DNA of 64,000 bases from Panopea generosa. Taxonomy: Eukaryota; Mollusca; Bivalvia; Adapedonta; Hiatellidae. The DNA lies in assembly GCA_029582155.1 (NCBI GenBank), contig CM055901.1, forward strand, positions 5,746,874-5,810,873, given 5' to 3'. Shown here piece after piece: positions 12,140 through 24,295 of this stretch. The translations under genes were made by a program, and so were the position numbers. Numbering within the stretch: the first letter of the stretch is position 1; each line of letters starts with the position of its first letter. The notes below the pieces were generated by a model that was not told where the DNA came from, did not search any database, and worked only from the letters and a program-made list of their open reading frames with translations.

Positions 12140-12467
12140 GCAGGTTGACCAGCTTGTTTTTTTGATGGTGCAGTGACTGAGATTTTTAAAGAAAAAAAAT
12201 GTCCTCAAATTCTCATAAACATATGTATATGTTGAAATCCTCTAAAAGTCATTTTTTAACACCAGTGATGTCTTATTGCGGTATATGGTATTCAAACGTT
12301 TGCTCCACTCATCTGCAGCAAAAAAATCACAACCACTATGAACCATTTTGAAAATATTTCAAAAACCAAATCACATAGGCCTTTTTTTTTTTAAGCGTAA
12401 GAATCATATTACCGTGGGGAAAAAAAGGTGAGGGCGTAACTGTGTAGTGAGGCGTATAGCACTGTGT
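12140..12467. repeat. Unclassified dispersed repeat, copy 1
   Basis: About 330 bp aligns collinearly with 49196-49486. Shared blocks are accagcttgttttt near the start, cagcaaaaaatcac in the middle and aactgtgnagtgaggcgta at the end. There is no coding frame, no tRNA head and no obvious inverted termini. Confidence 0.6.
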
Positions 12468-15311
12468 GGCATATTAAACAATATACGCAACTGTACAGAA
12501 AATTATTAGTATTAATAATCATCAGATAATTGTAACTCTCACAGCTGAGGCATAATACATATACTTTGCTTAATTGATAATGTTACGTGTGTATACTCAC
12601 ATATGTAGAAACTCAGAATTAACTTTATTTCAATTTGAAAAGTCTTATTTCTGTTTTATTTTATTTGATATTTTATCACTTATATTTAAGTATCTTACTG
12701 GCAGTCTGTCGATATTTCCTTGAATATTTAAACGCAGTTTGACGATTAAAACCACATCACGACATTATTTATGGTTTTTGATAATATAACAATAAAATTA
12801 ATATATAAATATGCGGTTTTATGACAATATAATTAGCTTAATTATGTTTAATTTTCTAATGTCTCGGATATAAATTTGCATTTCTATTTAATTTCATTTA
12901 TCTAATAACTGTATAATTGTCTAATTCAAAACGATTTAAAAAAAGTGCATTTTATTTTAAGTTACATTTCACATCGCCACAGATTGTTAAAATGTTACAA
13001 AGACGTTTTTTATGTGAATTTCAATGATAAGATATGTTTAAATCAATGAGATCAAGCTCACAAAATATACTGTTACAAGTCACTAATTGTAATTCAGAGA
13101 CTGGGGCTTAATACATTCAAAAAAACATATCTGTGGAACAATCCTTCTTTAATAACGAGCTTTACTATTCAGAGGATGCTTGAGAAGTGATTCAAAACTA
13201 CAAATACATGCATACATCCCAGAGAATCATAGAATAACATAGTCTCCCCATTCTTATCATTTAATACTAAATAAAAACAAATCTAATTGGCAGTTGGCAG
13301 TGATTAATGGTGTATAAACACACACGTTTGAAAACAGAGGACATTAAGGTACAGGTAAAGCTTGGGTCTCACACTCTGGTTAATGTCAGCTGACAGTCTT
13401 AAAGAACCGTATTTTAACATATACTCTGAAACTTTTTTTTGTTTCCTTAGTAGAGGAGTTCTATGAAACTCAACCGTTAATGAGGCCTCAACTATATCGC
13501 CGATATAATTTTCGATCTTAGCAATAAAAGTGCAAAAATTATTTCAAATATCATATTTTATGGATATTCTGTTCAATAACTTATAGTTGAATTTGTCTCT
13601 GTAAAGTAAAATTATTTATTTAATTTTGTTGACCAAATACTAAATCGCGTCCTGCGATAAAGTCACTCATTGGCCAGTATCGGGTTATGCTAAAGCATTG
13701 ACGAATAAAAATGTCCACCTTTGTATTAACGAATTCCTCAAAAATAAGATATAAACTACAAGGACGGAATCAACCATTATCTGCGAAGGTGACCTTCTTC
13801 TTTGTGATTCAATAAATATTCCATCATTTACTGAACAGAAAGTTATAGGTGATGCAGCTTTAAAAGTACAACCTAATAAATCAGAATGTCATGTAAAGTT
13901 CTTGGATTGCCATCCGTTATCAACATGGACGATAACACGTAAACGTTTACAGCTTACGAAAGTTGTCAAGGATGTTGCATGCAACAAAAATGCAAATAAC
14001 AATGGTTTTATAAACACATAATCATAAACTATATTCTTCTTATTTTATCTCCAATCATTATAATATCCTCCAAATTTTTGTGACGATTGTTTATAAAAAA
14101 AAAAATGCATTTAGCTTGAAAAAAATATTGCAATATTGCTTTGTATCTATATAATATATGTTTTATAACGCATTTAAGGCTTGATAAATGTCAAAATAAT
14201 GTTTTTACTATATTTAAAATGTTAAAGATTAAATAGTCGCTGGCGGTTTGCTGATTTACAATTACGCTGGAGTGATAAACAAGAATTACATGGTAAGTGG
14301 CAAGGATATTATTTCCTTGATATTAAATTAAAATAAAAGATAAGATACAAAAGGAAGCTAAGTGTTAGATGCATTATGAATGTCGTTTTAGCAACATAAA
14401 CAATGATATAAACATAAACTATTAGTTCTTCATATATGAAGAACACGGCATACACAAACTTTGAAATATGTACGCCGGACATGTAAAACAAAACCTGTTT
14501 AAATGTATCATAAGACTACATATAGTAAATAAATGATATCAAAATACACTTCATTTAATTTGTAAATTATATCATAGCAATTTCACTGGCGTAACGAAAG
14601 GGTGGGGGACATGAATCACCGCCTCTCCACACACCCAACACACACACACACTCTTGCCCGAACCTACAGGAATTTTCAAAAATTGCTAAGAACATACTCC
14701 TTTACTATGAACAATTACACTTTAGTAAGTTGAGTCTCCCCATAACAAAAACTCGTAGATCCTCCTTTGAGTTTTCTTTAAAACATTTGAGACATAAATG
14801 CGTTCTATAGGTTGATTATTTAAAAATGATAGTGACACAAACGCACACACCTGGAATTTGTTGGATACCAACTGACAAAATCAAGGAGTTTGACGACACA
14901 TTAAATAAGACTGAAATCTCATATACAAATATTATTTAAACAGGCACGCACGTACGTACGTACATAAATGCGAACGTACGCACACACGAACACACACACG
15001 CACACATGAAGAGTATAAAACATACTTTTTTATTTCAGTTCTATACAAAGACGTTTAAAATTTGGAATTAAGGAAAAACACGATTTATGGACTAATTTTA
15101 CATGCAAACAGCGTAATTGCTAACACAACACGGTGTATGTAAACTATAAATGCAAATATGAGCGAAATGAAATATGATCGGATGTACAAAGACCACTGGG
15201 GGAACTGGAAAATCAGCATTTATGTAAAGTTGTGACATGATTAAATTTCTGCTTAAACCACTTGGTATAATGTAAAGAATATATCCCGTCGATCCTATGT
15301 TCAAATATCAA
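12468..15311. other. AT-rich intergenic DNA
   Basis: No gene is recognised. Short simple-sequence patches occur at about 14636-14652 (CA-rich) and 14944-15006 (mixed ACGT/CA). Confidence 0.5.
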
Positions 15312-15575
15312 CCCAGGGGTCGTGAGTTCGAATCCCCGCCCGACAACAGTCTCCGTGATAATTGATATACGACATTGTGTCCCATTATCATTCGTCTCTC
15401 ATCGCTGGTTCAAGTTGGTAAGTTATCAGTTACTTGCGGAAATGGGGTGTGCTCGAGTACTAGTTACTACCAGGAAACTGGTTAGGTTAACTGATAGTCT
15501 GTTAGCCCTTGATGGTATAAAAATGACTCTATATTTTCAATCAATCAATCATTCTATGTTTGCAGAATTCCCAGC
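15312..15575 (+). mobile_element. tRNA-derived SINE, family C, 5' truncated
   Basis: It starts inside the tRNA part at the anticodon arm, keeps the B-box (gagttcgaatcccc), and carries the family body (atatacgacattgtgtc, gtgctcgagtactagtta). It ends near a (TCAA)n tail. Sister copies are 17684, 27575, 55303 and 44517 (minus). Confidence 0.85.
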
Positions 15576-15977
15576 ATTATAATGTTTTTTTTATATTTGC
15601 GTTTGTTCAGTTGAACCGTTGGCAATGAATGGCCAGTCATATCGGTTTGTTGGTGCAATTGATGAGTTTGCCTGCATGTTCTCAATTCCCAGATAATTCA
15701 GTTCTATTCTGCTTGCAAAAATATGATATTAAAGTATACGCCATGTTGAAGATAATTGGTTTTATAATCGTTGTTTGAAAAGTATACAGTGTGAAAATAT
15801 CATCTGCACAATTATGATGTTAACCATATACTTGCACTTAAATAGGAATAGAAAATAACTTTTTAAACTAGTTATTGATATATGTAGTTACAGTTGAAAT
15901 AACTTCATCTAAATTCGTTATGGTAATGCCATAGTTTTATTGGTAAATACAACTCTTATAAGTTATATCACGTTGAG

Positions 15978-16056
15978 CGCGTGATTCAGTGGACGAACAT
16001 CGGATCTATGATATGAGGGTTGTAGGTTCGAACCTCCGTAACGGCCATAGGTGGTG
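15978..16056 (+). mobile_element. tRNA-like SINE head
   Basis: A cloverleaf-like segment with A-box-like gcgtgattcagtggacg and B-box gtaggttcgaacctcc stops where the 595-bp inverted-repeat element begins. Its body may have been displaced by that insertion. Confidence 0.5.
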
Positions 16057-16651
16057 TGTGGCAACCCTTAGTGTAACAAACACCCTTAGTGTAGCAATTG
16101 TTACACTAGGGTTTAATTAAAAATGTATTTATCCCTGCTATGAAATGGGGGCATATGGTGTTACCAATGTTCGCCAGTCCGCATACACGAATGGGTAGTT
16201 AGTGCCCGTAGGGTTTAGGGTTTGTAATTTTTGGATGGTTGGAAAACTGGTGAAAAAAATATGTGGCTGTTTCTACACACTTAAAATAACTTTTATGCGG
16301 CTTTTTTTTCGTAATACGCTGATACGCTGATACGCGTAATACGCTGATAACCGCAACGCTTAGTGTGACACAGTAAGTTTTATATGGATGTGATTTGATG
16401 AGAAAATCGTATTCCGACGATAAGTATATCTTTTTTACACTAAGGATTATTTATAATCGCAACTTTTAATGACATTGACCTTGACTCCAAATTTGTAAAA
16501 CGCAAATGCATCCGAAAAATCACTTTTCTGAACATCTGTGTAACTTGCATCGGATGGAAAATATTTTTTCATTACACTAAGGGTTGCGGTGTCAACCGTG
16601 AGTGTAACAATTGTTACACTCAGGTTTTTTGTTATACTAAGGGTAACCACA
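16057..16651. mobile_element. 595-bp element with about 55-bp inverted termini and nested palindromes
   Basis: The left end reads tgtggcaacccttagtgtaa and the reversed right end reads tgtggttacccttagtataa. Each terminus contains an inner near-palindrome (gtgtaacaattgttacac and variants at about 16093-16116 and 16599-16622). The interior has no convincing transposase frame. It is best described as a non-autonomous DNA element. Confidence 0.7.
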
Positions 16652-17683
16652 TTGGTAACCTTGAGCAATATACTTTTTATGCATATTCTCAGAACTGATT
16701 CGACAAGGACTTGTAGGAGTTTTTTACTTGTATGAGTTGTAATAAGTTAATTGAACTTTCTCAGTTTAGAGAAAAGTGAGAGTTTAAAATGCATTATTTT
16801 ATGATAATATAGTCTCTTATAATGTTTTGAAGGAAAACTGTACTTATGATATATCACTTTGTTTTTATTTAAGTTCTGTGGGTATTTTGCTATATTAGAA
16901 TTAAAATAATGAATAAATAAAGGTAATCCCATTTACTTGACGTAACCAAACAAATGCACATATCTGGGGGAGGGGTTTTGTCGCTTAGAGTTTTCCCAAT
17001 AACATGTCTGTTCATAATTTGGGTCAAAATACACAGTTATTTTTTTAATTTATTCATTATGTGCCTTATTTCATAGAAGCATCCCAACTTCATCACACAT
17101 GTAATCGATTAAAGTTTAAACCCGCTCTTTCAGTAGTATAGCTACGGTATATAAATAATTTCAAAATACAGTATTTGTTTTCAATAAAACATTAATAAAG
17201 CTTTTCCATTAGGACGAATATAAATCCTTAATGTCTTAAACTTTAATTCTATTGACTAACGCTACACTAAAACAAATTTAAATGAAGAAATTTGAAAAAA
17301 ATAAAATGAAAAAAGCAATTTAATATATTGATGAAATATCCGTTTATCTGAGAATAAGATAATTATAAATTAATTACTAGTTTATCATCCAAATTTATTT
17401 TAAAAACCGGGTTGGTGCGGCATGAAAATTAGGGAACGAGCGGGGATGAAAATCTAGCAATATATTTATTATTGCCTAAGTTTATTTTTTTATTTTTTAT
17501 TATGTTATATATAGTTATTATTAAGAAACGGGTATATATTACAATAACACATAAAAAAGTTTATATTAATATATCTTTGTTAAAAAGGTTTTGATTATAA
17601 CTTGGTTTATAAAGAAATATATTAATGATGTTTTGTGTAAATTAGAGGAAAACCTATCAGAAGCTACAGTGCTTAAAAACAAA
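16652..17683. other. AT-rich spacer
   Basis: Nothing recognisable apart from high AT content. Confidence 0.5.
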
Positions 17684-17955
17684 TGGACCACGTTTAGCTA
17701 GTTGGTAGCATGTCTAACTATCTACCCAGAAGCCGTAGGTTCGAATCCCCGCCTGGCTGTAGTCACCGTTTTGATTGGTATACGACATTTTGTCTCACCG
17801 CTTATTCAAGTGGAAACATAACAGTTTATTGCGAAGATTACTGTGCTCGAGTACTGGCCAACCTTCCAGTATCCCTGGAAAAGGAGATTAGGTTAATGCA
17901 TCGTCTGTCAGCTCTCGTAACATAAATATGACACTAAATCTTCAAACAAACAAAA
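17684..17955 (+). mobile_element. tRNA-derived SINE, family C, near full length
   Basis: The A-box region (tagctagttggtagcatg) and B-box (aggttcgaatcccc) are present, then the family body (ggtatacgacattttgtc, gtgctcgagtactggcc), ending in the family tail and an A-rich run (aaacaaacaaaaacaaaaa). Confidence 0.88.
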
Positions 17956-18042
17956 ACAAAAAGTAAGTTTAAACTAAGTACTTAGTTTATAATGTACAAT
18001 ACTATTATCAAGTACACGTGTGATAAGAACGCAGAAATAAAC

Positions 18043-18233
18043 AGGGTAGTCGTGTAATGGATAGAGTGTTGGCCGCTCACGCCAGAGGTTGCGGGTTCGA
18101 TCCCCCGATCGGCCTGATGCCTCTTATGAAACAACACTCAGTACTGGTTCTACCCAGGAAGCGGACTCGAAAGTGGTTCATATAAGATCTGATCTTTCAT
18201 CACAATCGAGCTAAAACAAATAAGTATAAACTA
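18043..18233 (+). mobile_element. tRNA-Arg-like SINE, full length
   Basis: A head with gtgtaatggatagagtgttg and B-box gggttcgatccccc is followed by the same body as 1601-1793. This copy keeps a better paired T arm and is probably the younger one. Confidence 0.87.
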
Positions 18234-19497
18234 AGAAAACAGAAAAAATTAACATATTAAATAAATGTTAATTGTCCACTATCTGACTGACCTAATACGG
18301 AAATAACAAAATAGCCATTGGTCATGGCGGAAACGTTTTATTGGGGACATTACACTTTACACGACGGTCATGTTTTTACGTGTGGGAGGATTTGTTTTTG
18401 TGTCAAATCAGTATATCCATTCATTACCGCTGATTGTATTATTTATCATTTCGCTACTCATTATATCCACTTATCAAATGACCAACGAACTGCATTAGCT
18501 GACGTTTTTACTCGTTTTCTAATTGATATTTTATCGATGACAATGACATTTTTATGTTTTCGAATTATTTTTTTCTGCCTACAAATGTCATATGCCACGC
18601 TTTTAATGAGATAAATTAATATAAATAGTTGGAAATAACTGCCGTATACATCTGTCTATGCGTATTTACCTATTCAGAACATAAACTCTCCGTTTGATTT
18701 ATTAAGGCAATCATCATTAAGTACCATGTCTCCTTAATTAAGCAATTAATGTTTATTTCTTGCTTTGAGAAAATAAATTTCTTTTGATAAATAAGTGCGT
18801 TTTACGTTTTATTTTGTTTCGCGTCATTTGAAAGAAGTTTACATAAAGGTAGATTGATTTGAGTTTGATGAAGATTTATATTACATAACTGGATAATTAT
18901 TGCCGGTTAAAGGCGTTGCTATATTAATTTTTATAATTCACAGCTCGGTCTCTTACTGGATAAATCTAATTATATACATGCATAGATAAAAACAAAAGCG
19001 ATTTTTTTCGCATTTTAATGTGCCTTGAAAGTCGTTTACAAGTTCAGATATGGAGAAATGCGTAACGATGTGTAAGATTTAAACAGAGACGTATTGGTTA
19101 AAATAATAATTTTTCGTTTAAAAGGAACGGATTGCCTTTTTTAGCTTCTTAGCATAATTATTTTGTTTTGTAGATAAACGGTACTTTAATACACTTCAGT
19201 TATTTAGGTGGGGTTGCAGTCTGCGGGGGGGGGGGGGGGGTCTTGTCGGTTCTTGTCGTTATTCAAGTTTCTTGTCGGTATATAAGAAGACCGGATTATG
19301 ATGGTACCCTGCGTCATATTGCGTCGTAATGACGTGTTTAATTTTGACAGAGCATCTAACAGAAAATCAAACTTATCTTAATCCGCATAGGCACGCCAAA
19401 CATATTGAAGCTTCTCTTGGCCCAATTTTTTATAAAAGAGCTAACGAGTGTACACTGTTTTTCCTTCACAGTTATCATTATGTTCTTAGTCATCCAA
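18234..19497. other. AT-rich spacer with a poly-G run
   Basis: A run of 16 G at 19225-19240 is the only striking feature. The 98-codon frame at 18318-18614 shows no domain or splice context and is not accepted as a gene. Confidence 0.5.
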
Positions 19498-19955
19498 AAT
19501 TCTGACAGTGTATGCGTATGGAAAGCCATATCTGTGTTATGTGGTCTATTTTATATGTAGTATGTGCATTATTTATTATATCATGTGCATTCATCATTAT
19601 ATTATGTAGATACTTTATTTCATTATGTCGATTCTTCATTACATAATGTAATAAAGTATCTATAGAATATAATAAAGTATCCACATAATGTAATAATGTA
19701 TCTACATAATGTTATGAAGTATCTGCACAATATAATGACGTATCTACATAATGTAATAAACAGTCTGCATAATATAATAAAGTATCTACAAAATGTAATG
19801 AAGTATCGACATAATGAAATAAAGTATCGTCATAATGTCATAACGTATCTACATAATATAATGACGAATGCACATGATATAATAAATAATGCACAAACAA
19901 CATATAAAATGGACCACATAAGACAGCTATGGCGTTCCATAAATCCGAAATAAAT
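19498..19955. mobile_element. Foldback-type element with 21-bp repeats in its arms
   Basis: The two halves are inverted copies of each other. The outer parts match (left ccatatctgtgttatgtggt reversed against right ccacataagacagctatgg), and both arms contain tandem 21-bp units (ataatgtaataaagtatctac). Because 21 is divisible by 3, both arms encode the same 7-residue peptide repeat (YLHNIMK-like) outward on opposite strands. The right arm has more units (about 10) than the left. Confidence 0.8.
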
Positions 19956-20061
19956 TCTGTCAAATAAGAATGGTTTTGAAACAAAAAAAATCACCAAACG
20001 TATGTATCGTAATATATTTAATAATATATCCCAGCACGTTTAAAGGATACACTGACCGATA

Positions 20062-20303
20062 TTTTTTTTTTTTTTTGAATGGGGTTTAACGCCATTTTCA
20101 ACACATTTCAGGTTATATATGGCATATCCAGTGTTACTGGTGGATAAAGACCCAAGACTGAGTAGAACCATCGTCCTTCCGCAAGTAACTGGAAACTTTC
20201 TCACATAAAGTTTTTGGAGCAAGCGGGACTCGAACCTACGACTTTAGCGGTGAAAAGTAAGTGATCGTGAGACGGCGCCGTAGACTATTCGGTCACGGAG
20301 GAC
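20062..20303 (-). mobile_element. tRNA-Leu-like SINE, full-length copy
   Basis: This is the most complete copy in the window, about 240 bp. Read on the minus strand it has A-box gtgaccgaatagtctacgg, B-box aggttcgagtccc, body ctttatgtgagaaagtttcc, central cactggatatgccatatata and end gaaaatggcgttaaacccc, followed by a poly-A tail (poly-T at 20062-20076 on plus). Confidence 0.92.
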
Positions 20304-20336
20304 TCTTACCTACCAACATAGTACACACATAATCAT

Positions 20337-20408
20337 ATATGTTTGTTTATAGTTGCCTTATAACACATATATAATTATAACTGTTATAAGGCCACTATAA
20401 ACATACAG
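20337..20408. mobile_element. Small hairpin MITE
   Basis: Arms of about 28 bp (tatgtttgtttatagttgcc ttataaca and its reverse) flank a short AT-rich loop, giving a perfect-looking snapback of about 70 bp. Confidence 0.6.
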
Positions 20409-22889
20409 AATAACATCGGGTTATAGGACCCTTTGGATAAACAGAACGCAACCATCAGATGAAAATAACAAACTCGGTTTTATTGCGTCCATTTATGAGG
20501 TCTAATTAAGCGTGCAACACCCCTCACGTCCACGATCATTGACTTAAGTGGTATTCAATTCTTAGCAAGATAAAGGAGCTCCACTAGTGCAAGATATCAA
20601 ACTTGACAACAACACTGAATGAATCACAGTGCGAGAGAATATAGAGGCGCTACACAAGACCTAGGACTGCTGTTTTGATAGTCAGTTATATATCATAAAG
20701 ATCCATTGAGGAGTGACAAAAGACTTGGGTTTTTAAGTCTGTTTTTTTAGAGATAACGGAACAATCAACAGCCTCGCGACTCCATCACCGGCTTAAATTA
20801 ATTTTGTCTCAGTTGTAATGACTTGTTTCGTAATCGAATTAAGATAAATAAGTTTAAAAGTCAATTGGTATCCTACCCGAGCAGAAATGCAAGCACGGGT
20901 TATTCGACCTATTGAAAATTACATGATGTCTCGTGCTATGGATCTTCACAAGTAAAAGAATGAGAACCGAGCATAAAATAATGTAATAAATCAAAGATAT
21001 GAGAATATAGGAACATTCCGGTTTACTTCCTTTTTAATGTTAAAGCTATTATCATCACAATGTTGACACAGTGTTTTTATTATGTCTCAGTATTTGATAT
21101 AATAGAACTTGGTCAGTGCTGATATATATTACAATACCGCTTACGGCAATGCTAGTGGGCGTGGCAGACGTTACAGCATTACTTCTCTCCACCCCTACCC
21201 TCACCCCCACCCCACCCTCTGAGCAGACTCCATAAAACCGAGCTAGTTTCTTCTCCTTTTTTGACAATTAATCCATCATTTAGAAAGTGACGAACGATCC
21301 AGCAATGAAGGTACTTAATCATTATCTAAACCGACGTTTGAACGCGGTACATTAAAGAATCGTGACTGCCCGTTCGTCAACATTTTTCTCTTTGATATAT
21401 TTTCAACGAAATCTTTCAGGGCCCTCGTTCGGTCGTTTTTGATATCGAAACTTTACTATCTTAACTTTACTGGCATCCACCCCCTAACATATTTATTCAT
21501 TTATTATCAGGAGGGTTCTGGTTTAAGACACTAAGTTATCATGCACGTGGTTAGACTAATGTCCCTTCTCTACAACTTGTTATACATGTTTATGAGTTTT
21601 TCTGCATAACCACAGATAAGATGTGACACGAAAACGACGCTCCCTCCTCAGAGTGCCCTGGCCCCCATTGCCTCAAAGTGAAGAGAGGGCCCTGTTAATT
21701 GTTTAACTTTTACTAATTGCCCTTTTATACAGTTTTCACGTATCAAGTTTTGATTACAAAACATATTCTTAATAAAATATCCTATTCGAATTTTGTGTAT
21801 TTATCAATAAATTGTATGGTATTGAAAGGGTTAAAATACCCATTTAACACGCTTGTAGGCGTCTTTAAAACATACTTTCGTATTTAACTTCTTTTGTTTT
21901 GTTTATTTTTGCGATTGGATTTTGTTTCAAGATAAGATCGCATTTCATGTTGGAAATAACATAGTTTATACGTTCATTGCTAGTATTCTACTTTTGTATT
22001 ATGTTTAAAGTATAGTGTTTCTAAAAAAATGATCTGGGTTGATTGGTAATTATAAACGGGGTATTTTTTAGTCATAATCATTATTGACTTTTGATTAAAC
22101 ATTTAAAACTACAAATAAAAAAATCTCAAATATATATATATTATTATATCAAATAACCAGGATCAAACACAACATAACGGAATAATCTGAACTGAACATT
22201 ACAGGATATGTATTGCCATTATCACGGTAAGTGATTTTGTAGAAAACATAAGTAACATAACATATAACTAACCACTTTCTAAACACAACGTTTTAATTAT
22301 TTTATATATTTTTGATCACTTATCTGCCATAATTTTTATCAGTTCATATATATCGACATATATATTAATTTGTTAAATTAGTTAAATTTCTGTTTCAAAG
22401 TTCTTAATTGTAAGAATACAATTGAAAAACAAGGTGGTTAATTATTCATGCCGTATCTAGATTTGCTACAATACCCATACTTGCGTCGTTTAGTACGTAT
22501 GAAATATTAGCACGTCGCTGGTGTGGGTATCTTTAAATAAGAATTTTGTTAAATGGTTACATTATTCAGATATTGCTTTTCAAGCATTTATGTTATCGTT
22601 TTGTTTATGTATTAATAATTAACTTACATTAAAACAAAGATGTCCGTATCTAATTAGTAATAAATGAAGGACGATGATTAATTAAGGACATATTCGTCAT
22701 TTTAAATCACCGATTTGTTATTATAATTCAAATTATTATTTGTTTTAATATATTATTATTATTGTTTGTGGTTTTAATATAGACTCATTTCATAATCATG
22801 TTTTGTTTTTATTAATTATGAAGGCTTAGGTGATATATGAATAAGCAAAAACAGAGTTGATGCGAAACAAAGACCAACTATTATGTATA
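20409..22889. other. Intergenic DNA, nothing recognised
   Basis: No exon, RNA gene or array recognised. A C-rich purine/pyrimidine-biased patch lies at about 21188-21220. Confidence 0.5.
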
Positions 22890-23100
22890 TTTACATAGAA
22901 CTAATCTGTAGTCATATCAGAAATTAATGAAATGGTACCCGGTGATTGAATCAAACTTCTAGACGTTTTATTTGCATACACATAACTATTATATTTGTTT
23001 ACAGGGAACTAATCTGTAGTCATATCAGCAATTGATGGAATTATACATGGTGACTGGGTCAAACTTCTAGACGTTTGGTTTGCATACACACAATAATGGA
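22890..23100. repeat. 108-bp direct duplication
   Basis: Two adjacent copies share ctaatctgtagtcatatcag and caaacttctagacgttt at a spacing of 108 bp. Confidence 0.8.
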
Positions 23101-24114
23101 TGGCTCCAGTAAGATTTTATAATATATTATTATTATATATTCAATTACTCTGACAAAATACATAAACCGTGTATTCAAAAGTTTTGACTTCGAGTCTCAG
23201 CAATGCCATTCAGCACTTTATGTTACAATGAAACGTTGACCAATGTTCTTAATTACTTTTATGAAAGATGTTTATCTATATGATGCAAATATGACATTAA
23301 AAAGGAGCAGTATGTATGCAGATCCTTAACTTCGTCTATATTTTGGAAAGGGTCATAACTCTTATTCAGCCTAATATTTCGCATATTCCTATGAACAAAA
23401 GTAAAGCGGACATTTTGTTACCATCAGTTGTTTTGTATAAAGAACACATCAAGAATTTGGTAAAAGAACACCTTGCTTCACTGCTTCAAAACTGTATTTT
23501 TTTAATTATTGACTATTTAAAGATTTATCGTTAATATAGTCATACGTTTGTGGATGTTATGACTGACCTGATGTTGTATGAATATTGGTAACATTTCATA
23601 TCAATATTACTGGTTGTCCCTTTAAAATGGTACAAGATGAGTAACTCTTTATCGCTCAGCAGTGATGTGTTAGTTCTTGAAATGCCTGACAAGGTATTAA
23701 AATAGCGTGAATGGGTGGGGTATTTGTGGTACGTTTCGTTGTAATAGTAGTTCATATTGTCAGAATGATTTAATTTCAATAATTTTGTAAATGTTTATCT
23801 TAAATTAACTTTGTAAGTGTTATTCGGGGGTGATGAGGAAACTTTTTCCCACAGCGTATAAGCTTCAGACAAATGTACTCCCCGCCATTGGTCCTCTATC
23901 CAATGCACGTTATCCTTGCCGCGCCGTCGGTTGAGAATGTGCAAAGGACAAGCTGAAAGAGTATAAGTCCTAGACATGTTAAGGAACTGTATATATAACA
24001 TTATAGCATTGCCATAACAACTTTTGAATCCATTCAATACTTTCCAACGAGCAATTGAATCTATATGTGTAAAGCATTCTACCTATTTCCGTTCATAACA
24101 ACTTATTAATTTCC
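23101..24114. other. 5' flank of the EF-hand gene
   Basis: No repeat, TATA box or additional 5' exon could be assigned. Short unsupported frames lie at 23316-23534 (plus) and 23540-24037 (minus). Confidence 0.4.
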
Positions 24115-24295
24115 ATGATGGCCTATCTTCCAGATGACGATTACGAGAGCGTGATAGAAACTTTGATGTGGAATGATCTGGAAATTCAGGAATCAGGTCG
24201 TGTGACCATCAACGAACTAGGACGATATCTCCGACAAAACGCTGTAGACGTCTCTAACTTCACCATCCTCAGGCTTGTATCTGATGGACAGACAC
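24115..24295 (+). CDS. EF-hand gene exon 1
   Basis: It starts MMAYLPDDDYES and ends in phase 1 before gtaagtaat. An acceptor-like ctatcttccag lies inside it at 24123-24133, so the first six residues could instead come from an upstream exon that I cannot locate. Confidence 0.7.

Noticed and set aside
18318-18614. 98-codon gene
   Set aside because: No domain, no splice partners, no repeat of family features; AT-rich DNA yields such frames by chance.
19490-19953. Two related small proteins on opposite strands
   Set aside because: Explained by the inverted 21-bp repeats of the foldback element.
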